In this document: positions 21,780 to 33,181 of the stretch, piece by piece
Numbering within the stretch: the stretch's first letter is position 1
How the letters are laid out: each line of letters starts with the position of its first letter
Assembly: GCA_963691655.1 (NCBI GenBank)
Contig: OY829329.1
Span: 58,851,408 to 58,915,407, forward strand
Direction: 5' to 3'
Source of the DNA: Toxonevra muliebris
Lineage: Eukaryota > Arthropoda > Insecta > Diptera > Pallopteridae
DNA length: 64,000 nt
Notes under the pieces: generated by a model
What the model was told of the DNA's origin: nothing
Database searches by the model: none
Seen by the model: only the letters and a program-made list of their open reading frames with translations
Made by a program: the position numbers and the translations under genes

Positions 21780-22792
21780 GAATGGGCGGAGGGGGTGGTC
21801 CAGCCCATAGATTTCCTACAGTTTTTCACTGATGGTAGGTAGAGCAGGAGGAGGTATTTTTGAAAGTAGTCTGGACATTAAAATATCATTTCGACTTCCG
21901 GACCAGTGCAGTGTATTTCAGGCAAAGGTCTCGGCGATCAAAAAAGCAGCTGAGTGGCTGAAGAATAGTATCTTATCACCAAGTTATGTTTACATTTTCA
22001 CTAACAGTCAAGCAACCATAAAATCACTTGATTGTTCATCTAATACTTCCAAGATGGTCTTTAACTGCCGTGTTTATTTCCAAACGAGATATCTGAGAGT
22101 TTTAAGGCCAGGTCATTGCGACATTCTGGGTAATGGCAAAGCCGATGAGCTAGCTAAGCTGGGCACAACTCACCCTACCACTTACAATCCTTATTCTTAT
22201 CCTTATGGTCCAGGTAAGCCCCTGGCTACCTGCAAATCAATTATAGTTAACCAAATTTTGAACATAGCTAACAATAGATAGCGAGAAACGTACACGTGCT
22301 CCCATACAAAACTTATATGGCCCTCCTACAACTCCATGAGGTCAACGACTCTCGCTTCTTTACACAGATCTTCTATTAGCAGCGTAGTGGCAGTAATTAC
22401 TGGTCATTGCCTTATTGGTAGGCATGTTAGTAGATTCTGTAGAAGTTGTCTCGAAGTTGAGGAGGAGGAAAGTGCTTTCCACCTGCTCTGGAACTGCCCA
22501 GCTTTTGCCAAGCGTAGGCTGGCATCTGTAGGCCAAATATTTTTTAACAACATTGCTGACCTCGAATCTTCTGTTATCAGAGATTTGGATAAGTTTGTTA
22601 AAGCAACAAAATGTTTCAACCCTCCTTCAGCAACATAGCTGACTTTAAGTTTTTCTGTTATCAGAGATTCAACAGACTTGGTAATAAAGGGTAGGGAAAC
22701 TGTGAAAACAGCCCATGTGGTAACACAACGGGTCGCAGTGGCCTAAGTGTGTCCTATTATAGGGCAGCCACTCTAACCTAACCTAACCTAGG
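21780..22792 (+). pseudogene. non-LTR retrotransposon 3' end: RNase H plus zinc knuckle, catalytic residues lost
   Basis: FFTDG (Asp at 21831) is followed by a frameshift into the 21832-22281 frame, which spans an RNase H fold to the motif GHCDILGNGKADELA. At the catalytic positions the expected Glu in QAE is Lys (QAKVSAI, 21925) and the expected Asp in TDSQA is Asn (TNSQA, 22003). A second frame (22336-22638) continues with ITGHCLIGRH and the knuckle CRSCLEVEEEESAFHLLWNC. After the stop come GGGTCGCAGTGGCC and a CTAACCTAACCTAACCTA tail at about 22773-22790, which ends the element. Reverse transcriptase and endonuclease are absent, so it is 5'-truncated. The layout fits RNase H-bearing clades such as I or LOA; the exact clade is not resolved. 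Confidence 0.85.
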
Positions 22793-22796
22793 AAAT

Positions 22797-22815
22797 CTCT
22801 GGATCCGCTGGTGGT
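22797..22815 (-). repeat. solo hAT-type terminus
   Basis: CTCTGGATCCGCTGGTGG closely matches the right end of the 17105-17280 MITE. It lies directly after the retrotransposon CTAACC tail. No matching left end is visible nearby, so the retrotransposon may have inserted into, or replaced, the rest of a hAT-type element. Confidence 0.5.
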
Positions 22816-22902
22816 TAGATGTGTATATTTTAATCTCAAGCACGGTTACCAGAACCAAAATATTGCGAATCTGACCGACAGTCATCAAAGTATTCTAATT
22901 AA

Positions 22903-23408
22903 CCCTCTAACTCCACAGCCCGCCTCTAGACGGACTTTATATAAAGTGCTATAACATACACCGGTTTATTTTGTTCGAGACTAACGGTAAACATGTTTGT
23001 GGTTGAAATGTGTATGCATGTGCTGCTATGCTTGGCGTCGCTGTGCCACGTGTATTTTAAAAGTTATATCAGTTGAAAGTGAAAATTGGCCAAAATAAGT
23101 CATTTCGTCACTAATTCGTCAAAAAGATATGTAATTTAAAAAATTCAAATTAAACCCAATTCTAATCCTATCGCGTTAAAAAATTATCAGTGTATAAAAA
23201 AAACTATTTTCTTTCGAATTGCATTGTGAATAATTTTCTAAAAAGCATTTAGCTGGCCAGGACCGCCTAGAGGCGGAAATCACTTTTTCGACAGCACAGG
23301 TTAAAAACTACACTTAATCGAAATTCTGAAACGACAAATATTTATTTTTTACTTTTCTAACCCTAATTTGAGATTTTAAGCAAAATCAAAAATTGGGGAG
23401 TTAGAGGG
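22903..23408. mobile_element. 506-bp TTAA-type (piggyBac-like) non-autonomous element
   Basis: The left side is TTAA (22899-22902) then CCCTCTAACTCC; the right side is GGAGTTAGAGGG then TTAC (23409-23412). The 12-bp terminal repeats are perfect, start with CCCT and are flanked by TTAA with one changed base, as in piggyBac-type insertions. Inside are short palindromic GCCTCTAGACGG and CCGCCTAGAGGCGG segments near the two ends (about 22921 and 23258), which look like paired subterminal sites. There is no coding capacity. Confidence 0.85.
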
Positions 23409-23682
23409 TTACAACTGGAGTGTCTTTGTAAATACAATACGCTTTCTAATTTATAATTAGAAGTTATAGTAATTTAAATATTTGCTGTGATTGCAAAAAT
23501 ATATTAAAATTAATTGTAAGCAATATTTAAGTTTCCGATTACTTTTTAATATTCATTCCCTTCATGCCTTAAGCAGCAGATCTCAAGTGTTTTATGTCGC
23601 AGCTAGAATATTTATGTATGCATATGTGCTTGTTTAGATGTGTGAATAAATATACATACAAATGAATGATATGCAGTGATGC

Positions 23683-26304
23683 ACATTAGGGTGGTCCTTA
23701 TTTTTCAACTTTCAAAAAGTTTAGCTCCCAGACCGCTATCTTGTTTCAATCAATAAAGAAACAATCTGTGCAAAATTTGAGCTCTATCGGACAGCTGCGA
23801 GGCGACCCTCATCGACTATGAAGTTGTACATTGTCGTCCGGAAAGTAATTTTTCAGATAAATCAATTTTTTGTTCTTGGATTTCTTGAACAACACCTTTC
23901 TATGAACAAACAACACGGAGATAATTAGCCAGAACTGTTAGAGTTAAAAAGGATTGAAGCGTTCAAGGCAAACCTTTCTCAAGATAAAGCAGTTTCAGTT
24001 ATCTCATAAGGGGAAGAACTCTTAAAAAGAATTTGTATTTTTCTTGCTCGGGTGTACGTTCGAGCTTGGTTTCTGTAACCAGATGGAATTAAAGCACCTT
24101 CTCATTACATTTTGTTCATGCGTCAATTGATAAATTATCAGGATATTGATCTAGAAATCAGAAAGGTGCTTCGGGCAAATTTCTCACCCACCTCGAGTAC
24201 TTTGCTCTCCAAACAAAAATGGAATTTCATAGAGAAGCGAATTTCGTTTTTGACTGATTATAAGTTTGGAGAAAAACAACAATTTTTGTGTGCTATAATT
24301 ATACGTGTTATCTCTGCGGCTTTGTGGTTGTTTTCCCATACAATTATCGGTGTTAGTTATACATAACTAGAAGCAAGTGGTGAATAAAACGCAGCTATTG
24401 TTTCAAAAAAAAAAAAAAACAAGAAAATGCATAATTCGGAGATGAATTATATTTTTAGAACTATATATATTTTTTAAATGAGAACAGGATTGAGAATTCG
24501 GTTTTAATTTATACAAAGTTTATTGGAATCGAAATAAGGAAATATGAAAAATATAAAAATGTGGAGATCGAGACCGGCACGGTAGAGAATATTTATAAGA
24601 ATAGTAATAAGAAAAAGAAAGGAATAGAACTCTAAGGATAGAATTGAGTAGGAAGAGAAAAACGAAGAGAATAGAAATAGATAAAAGATAGTGTTGGAAA
24701 GGGTACCAAACATAGAAAGGAGTAGAATACAAAAGAATAGATATTGGCGTCTACAAACATGAAGAGTCTGAATGCCGCCTAGATGCTAATCAGCTTAATG
24801 ATTATTTCTTATCGTCTGTATCCAGTAACAGTGTGGGTTTTATTTCTAACAGTTCTGTAGAGCAATCCTTCCAATTTTCTGCTGTTAATGAGCACGACGT
24901 GTTTAATTGTGTCATGTGTATTAAGTCCAATGCTGTAGGTGTGGATGGTATTTCCCCCAAATTCTTGAAAATTATTTTACCTTACGTCATTGCTCCCCTT
25001 ACACACAAAATGTATCACTGCTTTACGTGCTCGTGTTTTCCAAAAATGTGGAAGTGCAGCATTGTGATTCCACTGGCCAAAAAGTCAAATCCGTCAAACT
25101 TACAAGATTTTCGTCCTATAAGTATTTTGCCAGTTTTTTATCCAAGGTATTTGAAAACTTAACAGCAACTCAAATTTCAAACCACATTAATGACAAAAAG
25201 CTACTGAATCCTCTTCAATCTGGCTTTAGACCAGGGCACAGCTGCTCTACGGCTATGGTAAAGATTATGGACGACATTCGTGTATCCTATGATGACAACT
25301 TAATGGCATTACTTTGTCTTTTAGACTTCTCTAAGGCATTTGATAGTGTGAATCATTGCTTGCTAATTATAATAAGCTCAAACAGTTTTTTGGTTTCTCT
25401 GACAATGCTTCAAGACTATTAGAAAGTTATTTATTAGGGCGAGTGCAATATGTAAAGGCTGGCGACACTGTCCATCCGTTCAGGTGCTCCGCAAGAATCT
25501 GTTCTTGGTCATCTTCTTTTTTCCATCTTTTTGAACGACATTTTTTCTATTTGTAACTATGTGACAATGCATGCGTATGCTGATGATATTCAATTATATC
25601 TATCACGTCGCATTGGCCTCGTTGACGATTTATGCTGCAGGGTTAATGAAGATCTTTACACAATCTTTGAAAGGACTCAAAAAATGATCTTTGTCTTCAT
25701 GCCAGTAAATCTTATGTCCTCCCAGTATATAAGGACAAAATTATATTTGACATTCCACCTCTCTTCGTAGGTGGTGTGCAGCTTGAGTTTGTGGAGAAAA
25801 TTCAAAACTTAGGTATTGTAATTAACTCCACGCTAACTTGTTCTAGCCACATTAATAATCTGGTGAGTAGAGTTTATTATGTACTTCGAAATCTACGCAT
25901 GTCTGCTAATTTCACTCCCATGGCAACAAAGAAGTTACTTGTAAAACAATTAATTATCCCTCTTATTACTTACTATGAGCTCGTTTATTGCAAACTTGAC
26001 CCTCAATCGCTTCATAAATTGGAGATCGCTTTTAATTATGCGACCAGATATGTATTTGGCCTTAACAAATTTGACCACATTACCAGCAGGCGAAAAGAAA
26101 TACTTGACTGTAACTTGGTCGATTACCTTAGTATGAGAAGTTGTATTTTTCTGCCTAAACTGATAACTACGAAAACTCCAAATTATCTACATTGTAAATT
26201 AAAATTTGCCCAATCCAGTCGTACTAAGGAGTTTATATTACCATGCTCTAAGTATCTAACTCCCACTAGTTTTTTCTTTCTCTTGCATCTTACATTGCAA
26301 CTTC

Positions 26305-26335
<31 letters not shown>

Positions 26336-26996
26336 AATTTAAATTTATTTTTAAGTTCTAATGTCAAAATACCAAAATTATTATACTTATTGTTGTACTA
26401 AAAAAGAGCATATCATTAATGTTTTTCGTTTTTACCACAGAAATATTGCAAAAGCAGCTGTTATGAAAACAAAATGTCTAAAAAATGTGTTTATCATATT
26501 TTCCCTGTTTTTTACAACCATGTGTTTGAGGGTTGCTGAGTTACTTTCGGCATTTCAAGTGAATTTCGTTGAAATTCTTGTGAAATTTACAGTTGCGTCA
26601 ATAGATATTATTCTTGTAAATAAAAATACGTTTCTCCCATAAAAGTTGTGAGGGATTATATTTTTCATGCTGTTTCAGGAATTGTGTGAATTTATTTTTA
26701 AAAAATTTTATTCAGAAGGTTTTCACACAATTTCCGGTATGTTGCCAAATAAATTTCTCTAAGAAGAAACAAGAAAATGATTAAGATAGGGAAGACTATA
26801 CCGCTTTTAAACGGAGTTAATACTTGCGCATACTATGTTTCAACTTCAAGGCATTTGAGAGTCACCTAGAAGTTGTCCGAGGGAGCTGAAGTTTTGCACA
26901 GCCCGGTTTTTTCTTCATTCGAACAAGATTAGTGCAAGGGAGTAGCAAGATTTTTACTTTTGAAAAATTACCTATAGCTAAGGGCCACCCTAATGT
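23683..26996. mobile_element. 3.3-kb TIR DNA element, split by a reverse-transcriptase fragment
   Basis: The left end ACATTAGGGTGGTCCTTA matches the inverted right end ACATTAGGGTGGCCCTTA at 17 of 18 positions. Similarity continues inward for about 150 bp with indels, for example TGTGCAAAATTTGAGCTC on the left against TGTGCAAAACTTCAGCTC inverted on the right, then TCGGACA on both sides. The middle is occupied by the reverse-transcriptase relic at about 24750-26330. I could not identify a transposase in the remaining arms. The frame 24112-24366 is of unknown origin. No clear target duplication was found. Confidence 0.7.
24750..26330 (+). pseudogene. reverse transcriptase of a jockey/CR1-group non-LTR retrotransposon, multiply frameshifted
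   Basis: Successive frames carry consecutive parts of one reverse transcriptase. SNAVGVDGISPKFLK and DFRPISILPVF are in 24833-25162; QSGFRPGHSCSTAM and LLDFSKAFDSVNH in 25027-25422; a LLESYLLGRVQYV segment in 25356-25556; the catalytic AYADDIQLYL in 25531-25770; a thumb/C-terminal part (IQNLGIVINSTLTC, ATRYVFGL) in 25776-26342. At least four frameshifts separate them. Endonuclease and ORF1 are missing. The CR1/jockey assignment rests on the motif wording and is moderate. The insertion is nested within the 23683-26996 TIR element. Confidence 0.85.
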
Positions 26997-26999
26997 ACA

Positions 27000-27274
27000 T
27001 ACATCCTTTTTCTGCTCAATTAAACTTTTGATTAAGCAAATAAAAATTTTGACATAATTTAATTTAACAATCATTTTAGTTTATTCATGCACAATCACAT
27101 ACACACATACATACATCCCAAACATACAAACACTTGTGCGCAAAAGCAAAAACGAAAACGCTTTGGAAATTCTTTTGCATTTTCAACTAGATCTATCTGC
27201 TCAAAAATTTATGTACGTATGCACGCATAATTTTTCGAGTGGTCCTTCGGCGTTTATTGTTGGTTTCCTTTCGG

Positions 27275-27306
<32 letters not shown>

Positions 27307-28180
27307 GTTTTTGATTTTGCACTATGCCAATTTCACTTTCTGTTTTCTGTCACATTTTTTTCTTCTTTTTATATATTATTGTTATTTACTGTAGCTATGG
27401 TGTGAAAATTCATTCTGTATGAACAATTTTCGCAATATCACATAAAAATCTACGTTTGTGTATGTGGTGGTGTGGTACAGTTGCGGTAAAATATACACAT
27501 AAATTCTGCGTTCGTTTGTTTGTGGCATGCCACACATCATTCGGATCATCATAATGCTCATGCACACAGCAAATCAAATACTTACTACGTACATAATTCA
27601 TATAATCAAATCAAGTCTAAATAAATACAAACAGTTACCATATACATATACACACATTTGTATGAGTGTTGTATGTGTTGATTTGATTTTGAAAGAAAAA
27701 TATAAAATTTGATTAAATGTCCCACTTGAAAAATCACATCATTGAAGTGGAGTGGCGTGGCGTGGTATCTTACCCCTCTTCTTATATGTGAACCAAATAC
27801 ACTACACTTTTTTATGCACACTCGTTATGAATTCGCATTTTGAGTCAAGTTTTGTGTTTTTTATGTATTTGCAAAAAAAAAAAAAAAAAAAAAAAAACGC
27901 GTGCTCAAGTCAAATATTGCTTGTGGTTTGATATAGAAGCAAAGTTAGGTTGTACATTAGAAGAGATTGTTGAGGAGAGCCTATTATAATATTCCTTCGC
28001 AGAATTTATGTGTTTTTTTGGTTCTCCTATGAGTTTATTTCTTATCACTTTTTAGGTAGGCTGTACATAATTACATACAATAGCGATTTGGAGAAAAATA
28101 ACCCCAAGCCGCTTTCCGATAGATATTCACCGGTCATTATAATTATTATTAAAAAGCAGTTGATGAAACTGGAAAGTCAG
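27000..28180. other. noncoding DNA with long homopolymers and dinucleotide runs
   Basis: No gene is supported. A T run occupies 27279-27306 and an A run 27873-27897. AC/AT-rich microsatellite sequence occurs around 27090-27120 and 27640-27660, and GGAGTGGCGTGGCGTGG near 27750. These could be retroposon tails, but no associated body is recognisable. Confidence 0.5.
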
Positions 28181-28189
28181 GCACTGTGA

Positions 28190-31100
28190 CCTAAAAGATC
28201 TTTTGTGCCAAATCCCCAAAATTAAGGAGGTTACTTTCGGAGCAGTATACAAATCTAGATGGACATGGCTGGGCGAAGGACGCAGCGAATAAGGCTGCCA
28301 TTTGGGCGCTAGGCAACGCCTCATTGCAAGGCAAGATGAAAACAGCCAAAGAAGGATTCACGTGGGTCAAAGTAGGCGGAATCTACTTTTTCAGCTGCTA
28401 CGCTCCACCTAGTATGAGCGAGGAAGCTTTTGAGACCATGGTGACAGCATTAGTGGAAGAAGCACGCGGAAAGCATCCACTTCTTATCGGCGGGGACTTT
28501 AATGCATGGTCCACAACATGGGGTAGCGCCCGCACGTGCCGACGTGGCCACATACTCCTTGAGAGCCTGGTTCCCTTAGAGCTGGAGCTACTAAATGAGT
28601 TCGGGGCATACACTTTCGACAACGGCAGAGGTAGGTCCATAATAGACCTCACCTTTGCGGACAACGTAGTTGCGCGCTCTGCCAAATGGAGCGTTAGCAA
28701 CATGTACACGCATAGCGATGGGCACAAGGCCATCATCATCGACGTGGATAACAAGGTGGCACCCCTCGCGGTTCGGATACAGAAGGCGCAGCAAAATGGA
28801 TGGAAGAGGCAAGCGTTCGACGCGGACACGTTCAACATGGCTTGGAGAGATGCAATGTTCCAGACCAAACCAGCTGCAGACATGGCAGTGCATACCATCG
28901 CAGCACTTTCCAGAGCGTGCGATGCTGCGATGCCCCGAAGACGTGCAGTCTTGATCAGAAGACCAGTGTACTGGTGGAATGAGGAGATAGCGACAGCCAG
29001 GAAGAAATGCCATCAAGCACGCAGGAAAGCGCAGAGAGCTCGCTCTCTTCCCGCGTGGGAAGCCCTGCAGCTCGACTATAAAGTTTGTAGAATCGAGCTC
29101 AAGAAGGCCATCAGAGACAGCAAAAACATCTGTTTTAAACAGTTACGCGACAGCGCAGAAACCGATCCATGGGGGATGGCATATACAACGGTTATGAGGA
29201 AGGTCAGAGGGTTAAGGGCCCCACAGCCCACCTGCCCCACACTGATGCGAAAAGTGGTGACCACACTCTTTCCCCCCCAGGAAGAACTTGCACCACGACA
29301 ACATAAGTGCGTGCAAGCACTAGAAGTCACCGCCAGCGAGGTGCTGGCAACGCTACGTAAGATTGCGGATAACAAGGCCCCAGGACTGGATGGCATCCCC
29401 AACGTTGCGCTCAAGGCGGCGATCAAAGCTACACCGGAGGTGTTCGCGAAGCTTTTCAGTGCATGCTTGACAGAAGGAGTTTTTCCAGACACATGGAAGC
29501 GACAGCGGTTAGTCCTCCTACTAAAACCAAAGAAGCCGCCGGATGAACCGGCATCCTACCGCCCGTTATGCATGCTGGATACACTGGGCAAAGTTCTCGA
29601 ACGCATTATAGGGGACAGGCTCCAGGAGTGGCTTGAAAAGCCAGGAGGGCTATCAGCACGACAGTTTGGATTCAGAAGAGGGCGATCCACGGTCGACGCA
29701 ATACAAACGGTGATGAATATTGCACGCGAGGCCACCAGCGGCAACCAATGGGGAAACGGCAAGAAGAAGTACTGCGCCGTAGTGACGTTGGACATCAAAA
29801 ATGCCTTCAATTCGGCGAACTGGCCTCAGATTATGAGTGCACTGAGAGGATTCGAAGTACCGGAATACCTGTTGCAAATAATCGCAAACTACCTCGACAA
29901 CAGAATTTTAATGTAATATACTGATGACGGCGTGAAGCAGTATCGTGTCAAAGGAGGCGTTCCGCAGGGCTCCGTTCTCGGCCCAACACTATGGAACGCA
30001 ATGTATGACGGCATCCTCAAATTGGATCTCCCGGAGGATACAACAATCGTAGGATATGCAGACGACATCGCGATAGTGGCAGTAGCCAAGAACCTGGACT
30101 CGCTACAGGCTATATGTAACGATGTCATCTCAAGAGTGAGAAGATGGCTGTACAACTCGAAGCTGGAATTGGCGGAGCAGAAGACGGAAGTCGTGGTATT
30201 GAGTACCAGAAGAGCACGTGCAGAGCTGGTCATCACGGTTGGTGATCATAACATCACCTCGTGTCCACACATTAAGTACTTAGGAGTACTTATAGATTCT
30301 AGAATGACGTTCAAGGATCACCTGAAAGCTGCTAGTGGAAAAGCAGCACGAATAAACAGCGCATTAACACGCATCATGCCGAATATAGGAGGCCCGTGTG
30401 AGGGCAGGCGCCGGCTGCTTTCAACGGTTACTACGTCAGTAATCTTGTATGCAGCACCTATCTGGGCGGACAGCAAGAAAACACACCAGAAGGATATCCG
30501 TGCGATATATAGGCTCAGTGCCCTGAGGGTTGCTAGCGCGTATCGCACAGTATCGGACGATGCTATTTGTGTCATAGCAAGTAAGGTGCCCATAGATTTA
30601 CAGGCACAAGAGATGAAGCGGTTATATGGCCGTGACACAAAATCAACCGAAGCCATAAGAAGAGAAGAAAGACAGCGTACCATCATGGAATGGCAGCGAA
30701 GATGGGAGTCATCCGAGAAGGGTCGATGGACCTACAATCTCATTACAGATATAGAAGAGTGGATATCACGCAGACATGGTGAACTGAATTACCACATTAC
30801 GCAGCTGCTTAGTGGCCATGGGTGCTTCAAGCAGTACTTGCATAAAATCAACACCGGAGAAGAAGACCCGTTTTGCCCAAGATGCCCAGAGGAACGGGAG
30901 AACGCGCAGCATATACTTTTTATATGCCCACGTTTCAACAAAAACAGAGATGAGCTGGAGAAAGCCTTTGGAGAACCTCCTACAGAAAGGAATCTGACGA
31001 CACAGATGTGTAACACAGCGGAAAAATGGAGTGCAGCATGCAAGGTTGCTGCAGATATGATGACCACTCTGTATGATGCAGAACGTGCGCGCAAAGTCGA

Positions 31101-31343
31101 GCGCACGGCAAATACTACAAATATGGAGCCAGATATCGTCAACCGACGATAAAACCGAACAGAATTGGACAGAAACCAATACTGACGATTGAGCACTAAG
31201 CTCATTACGGCCTTCCGACGTAATACCTAACGGTGGTTCCGGGAGGAATATCCGTACGGACGAGAGGTGGTTTTAGCGTGAGAATGTCACGCACTGACTG
31301 GGTGGCTTTTTATGCTTTCCTCCTCGTTAAAAAAAAAAAAAAA
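28190..31343 (+). mobile_element. R1-clade non-LTR retrotransposon, 5'-truncated, with poly-A
   Basis: A 5'-truncated element is followed by a 3' UTR with the wording typical of R1-clade elements in insects: GGTGGTTCCGGGAGGAATAT, then GGACGAGAGGTGGTTTTAGC. It ends in an A run at 31329-31343. Base composition is distinctly more GC-rich than the flanks, as expected for a fairly recent insertion. The upstream boundary is uncertain; similarity to an endonuclease start can be followed to about 28190-28250. The gag-like first frame is absent. R1 itself targets 28S rDNA, and no rDNA flanks are present, so this is a dispersed relative or a stray copy. Confidence 0.9.
28246..31152 (+). pseudogene. R1-clade ORF2 (endonuclease, reverse transcriptase, zinc knuckle) with one in-frame stop
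   Basis: The second-frame polyprotein starts inside the endonuclease domain. There is no native start codon; the frame is open from about 28246 (DGHGWAKDAANKAAIW). Endonuclease motifs YAPPS, GGDFNAWS, IDLTF and SDGHKAI follow up to about 28730. Reverse transcriptase motifs run DNKAPGLDGIPN, YRPLCMLDTLGKVLERII, FGFRRGRSTVDA, VTLDIKNAFNSANW, GGVPQGSVLGPTLWN and the catalytic GYADDIAIV (about 30052). A C-terminal CPRCPEERENAQHILFIC knuckle sits near 30880. The frame is intact apart from one TAA at 29914-29916, between the ILDIKNAF and GVPQGS regions; 29932 is in phase with 28324. The product would have nicked target DNA and copied the element's RNA, but the stop falls before the catalytic Asp pair. 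Confidence 0.92.
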
Positions 31344-33181
31344 GAATATTTAAACCGGAGATATCATGTCCACCATGGAGCAACTATTTTCGGCAGGCTC
31401 AAGTTCGAGGCGTAGAATGAACCATTATTAACAAATATATTTTTAACATTAAAAACGAAAATTATTGTTCAAAACCTGTAGAAAAACTTGCAAAAAACTT
31501 CGAATAAAAATATTGAAAAGCTTTTCATTTACAACGATTTGAAAATATCGATATCTCGCACCATCTCGGGTAGAATATCCCCTTAAGACAAAAGATGATC
31601 TGCTATCCTAATGAAGGCTAGAACATCTTTTGAGGAAGAGGTTTTGATTTCGTTTGTTAATAAAAACAGTTTTCCCGTCCAACCCTCCTTCCGCGATTTC
31701 TGGATCCTCTAAAACCCACTTACATAAGCTAAAAAGTCTCAAGTAGGTTCAAAATATCCGGCGATATAATTTTTCTTTTTTTTTGATCGCTTGCAAGTTT
31801 CCCTTTGCCAAAAGTTGTTAGCCGAAATTGATTCGCCCGCAAAAGTTTACCCTACATAAGTTCGACAACCAACGCCAGGATGTTTATACAGCGTTTTTTG
31901 TTTGAAAATTCTCCTCAATCTTTTAAAAAATCGAAAAATTGCCAGAAAGTTTGAAAAACAATGCTTGTGGTTTCAAATCAAGCTTCATTCTCATGATGCT
32001 ATTTTAATTGCATTTTTTAGATTATTTCCTATCCACCTTCATTTTCTTCTTTTTATCCAAGTCACGGATAAAGAAAAAGAGTTGATTCTTCACTTATAAG
32101 TTTTTATAAATCTTCATTTCTTATTAGATTTGGTCAGTTTTACATTTTTTCCAAATTGCATCTCTTTCACCACAAAGTAAAAGGAAAACAGATAAGTCTG
32201 TTTTAAACTGTTTTCTGGAAGAGATAAGACCGGCGGAAATCAGACCAAGAATTTGATTAAAAACTAAAAGCAAACGCAAAATCAGACCAAAACTCAGCGA
32301 ATGCAAACAAAAGTCAAATCGAAATTTATATCAAAAATTAAATCAAAGTGTATTTCAAAACACAGACCGAAAAACAGACCAAAATCAAACTAAACGTAGA
32401 CCAAAAATTATATCAAAACTCAAACTAAAAACATACTAAATTTAAATCAAAATTCAAATCAAAACTCATACCAAAATTCAGAACTTGATTCATTAATATT
32501 AATGCATTAATCGTCAAAGCAATATCCAAAAAGGGAAGGGATTGTTTTTGTTATTGTAGAAACTAATGCTTTCCACCACATATGTCTGTAAATCAGGATT
32601 CTTAAAATAAAAGTGAACTAGTCGGTAAGGCCTCAGTAACTGAGGCTAGTTTTTTACGGAAGAAATCTCTTTATGAAAAACAAATATCAAAAGAGAACCA
32701 AACTACTCGTTGGTGTTTGTTTTGTTATTTGTGTATTTGTGTATGCAGATAATTCGTTAGATAATTCTGAGAGATGCCGTTACGCATGTCTTCTCTCTCT
32801 CATTTAATTATTCCCGCTTAAGCAATGATTTTTTCAACGATGAATGCAATGCTTTGTTCAATGAGCGAATTTGAAAAAACTTTCGACGCTAATATTTTGG
32901 AATTGGCTTAACCGATTTTAAATCTGATAATTTTTGGCTAACCTACTCATCAAGCTCTTCAAATTGATATATAATATAATAGTGTAGCACTTCTGGATCT
33001 TCTGGAATAAAATTGTAGTTTACACTAATAAATGTATAGATAGCTACCACGCTCAGTGCGACACCTATGTATCTGATCCTAAACTAATGTAGATCCCATT
33101 TTGAAATTTTAAGAGTATTATTTAAATACTTTAAGCTAAATTTTGAAAAATAATTTTTTTTTTTTTAATGGCCGAAGTTAT
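31344..33181. other. noncoding, with a CAGACCAAAA-type repeat field
   Basis: No gene is supported. About 32215-32490 is a degenerate array of CAGACCAAAA/AAATCAAA units, the same unit as in three other places in the window. Short open frames at 31902-32099 and 32124-32306 overlap it or AT-rich DNA and carry no motif. Confidence 0.5.

Noticed and set aside
22773..22790. CTAACC repeats as telomeric or interstitial telomere sequence
   Set aside because: They directly follow a retrotransposon 3' region, and tails of this type end some non-LTR elements; flies also lack simple telomerase repeats.
28398..31205. Minus-strand open frames of 84-166 codons across the R1 element
   Set aside because: They are antisense shadows of the plus-strand ORF2, whose motifs are clear.
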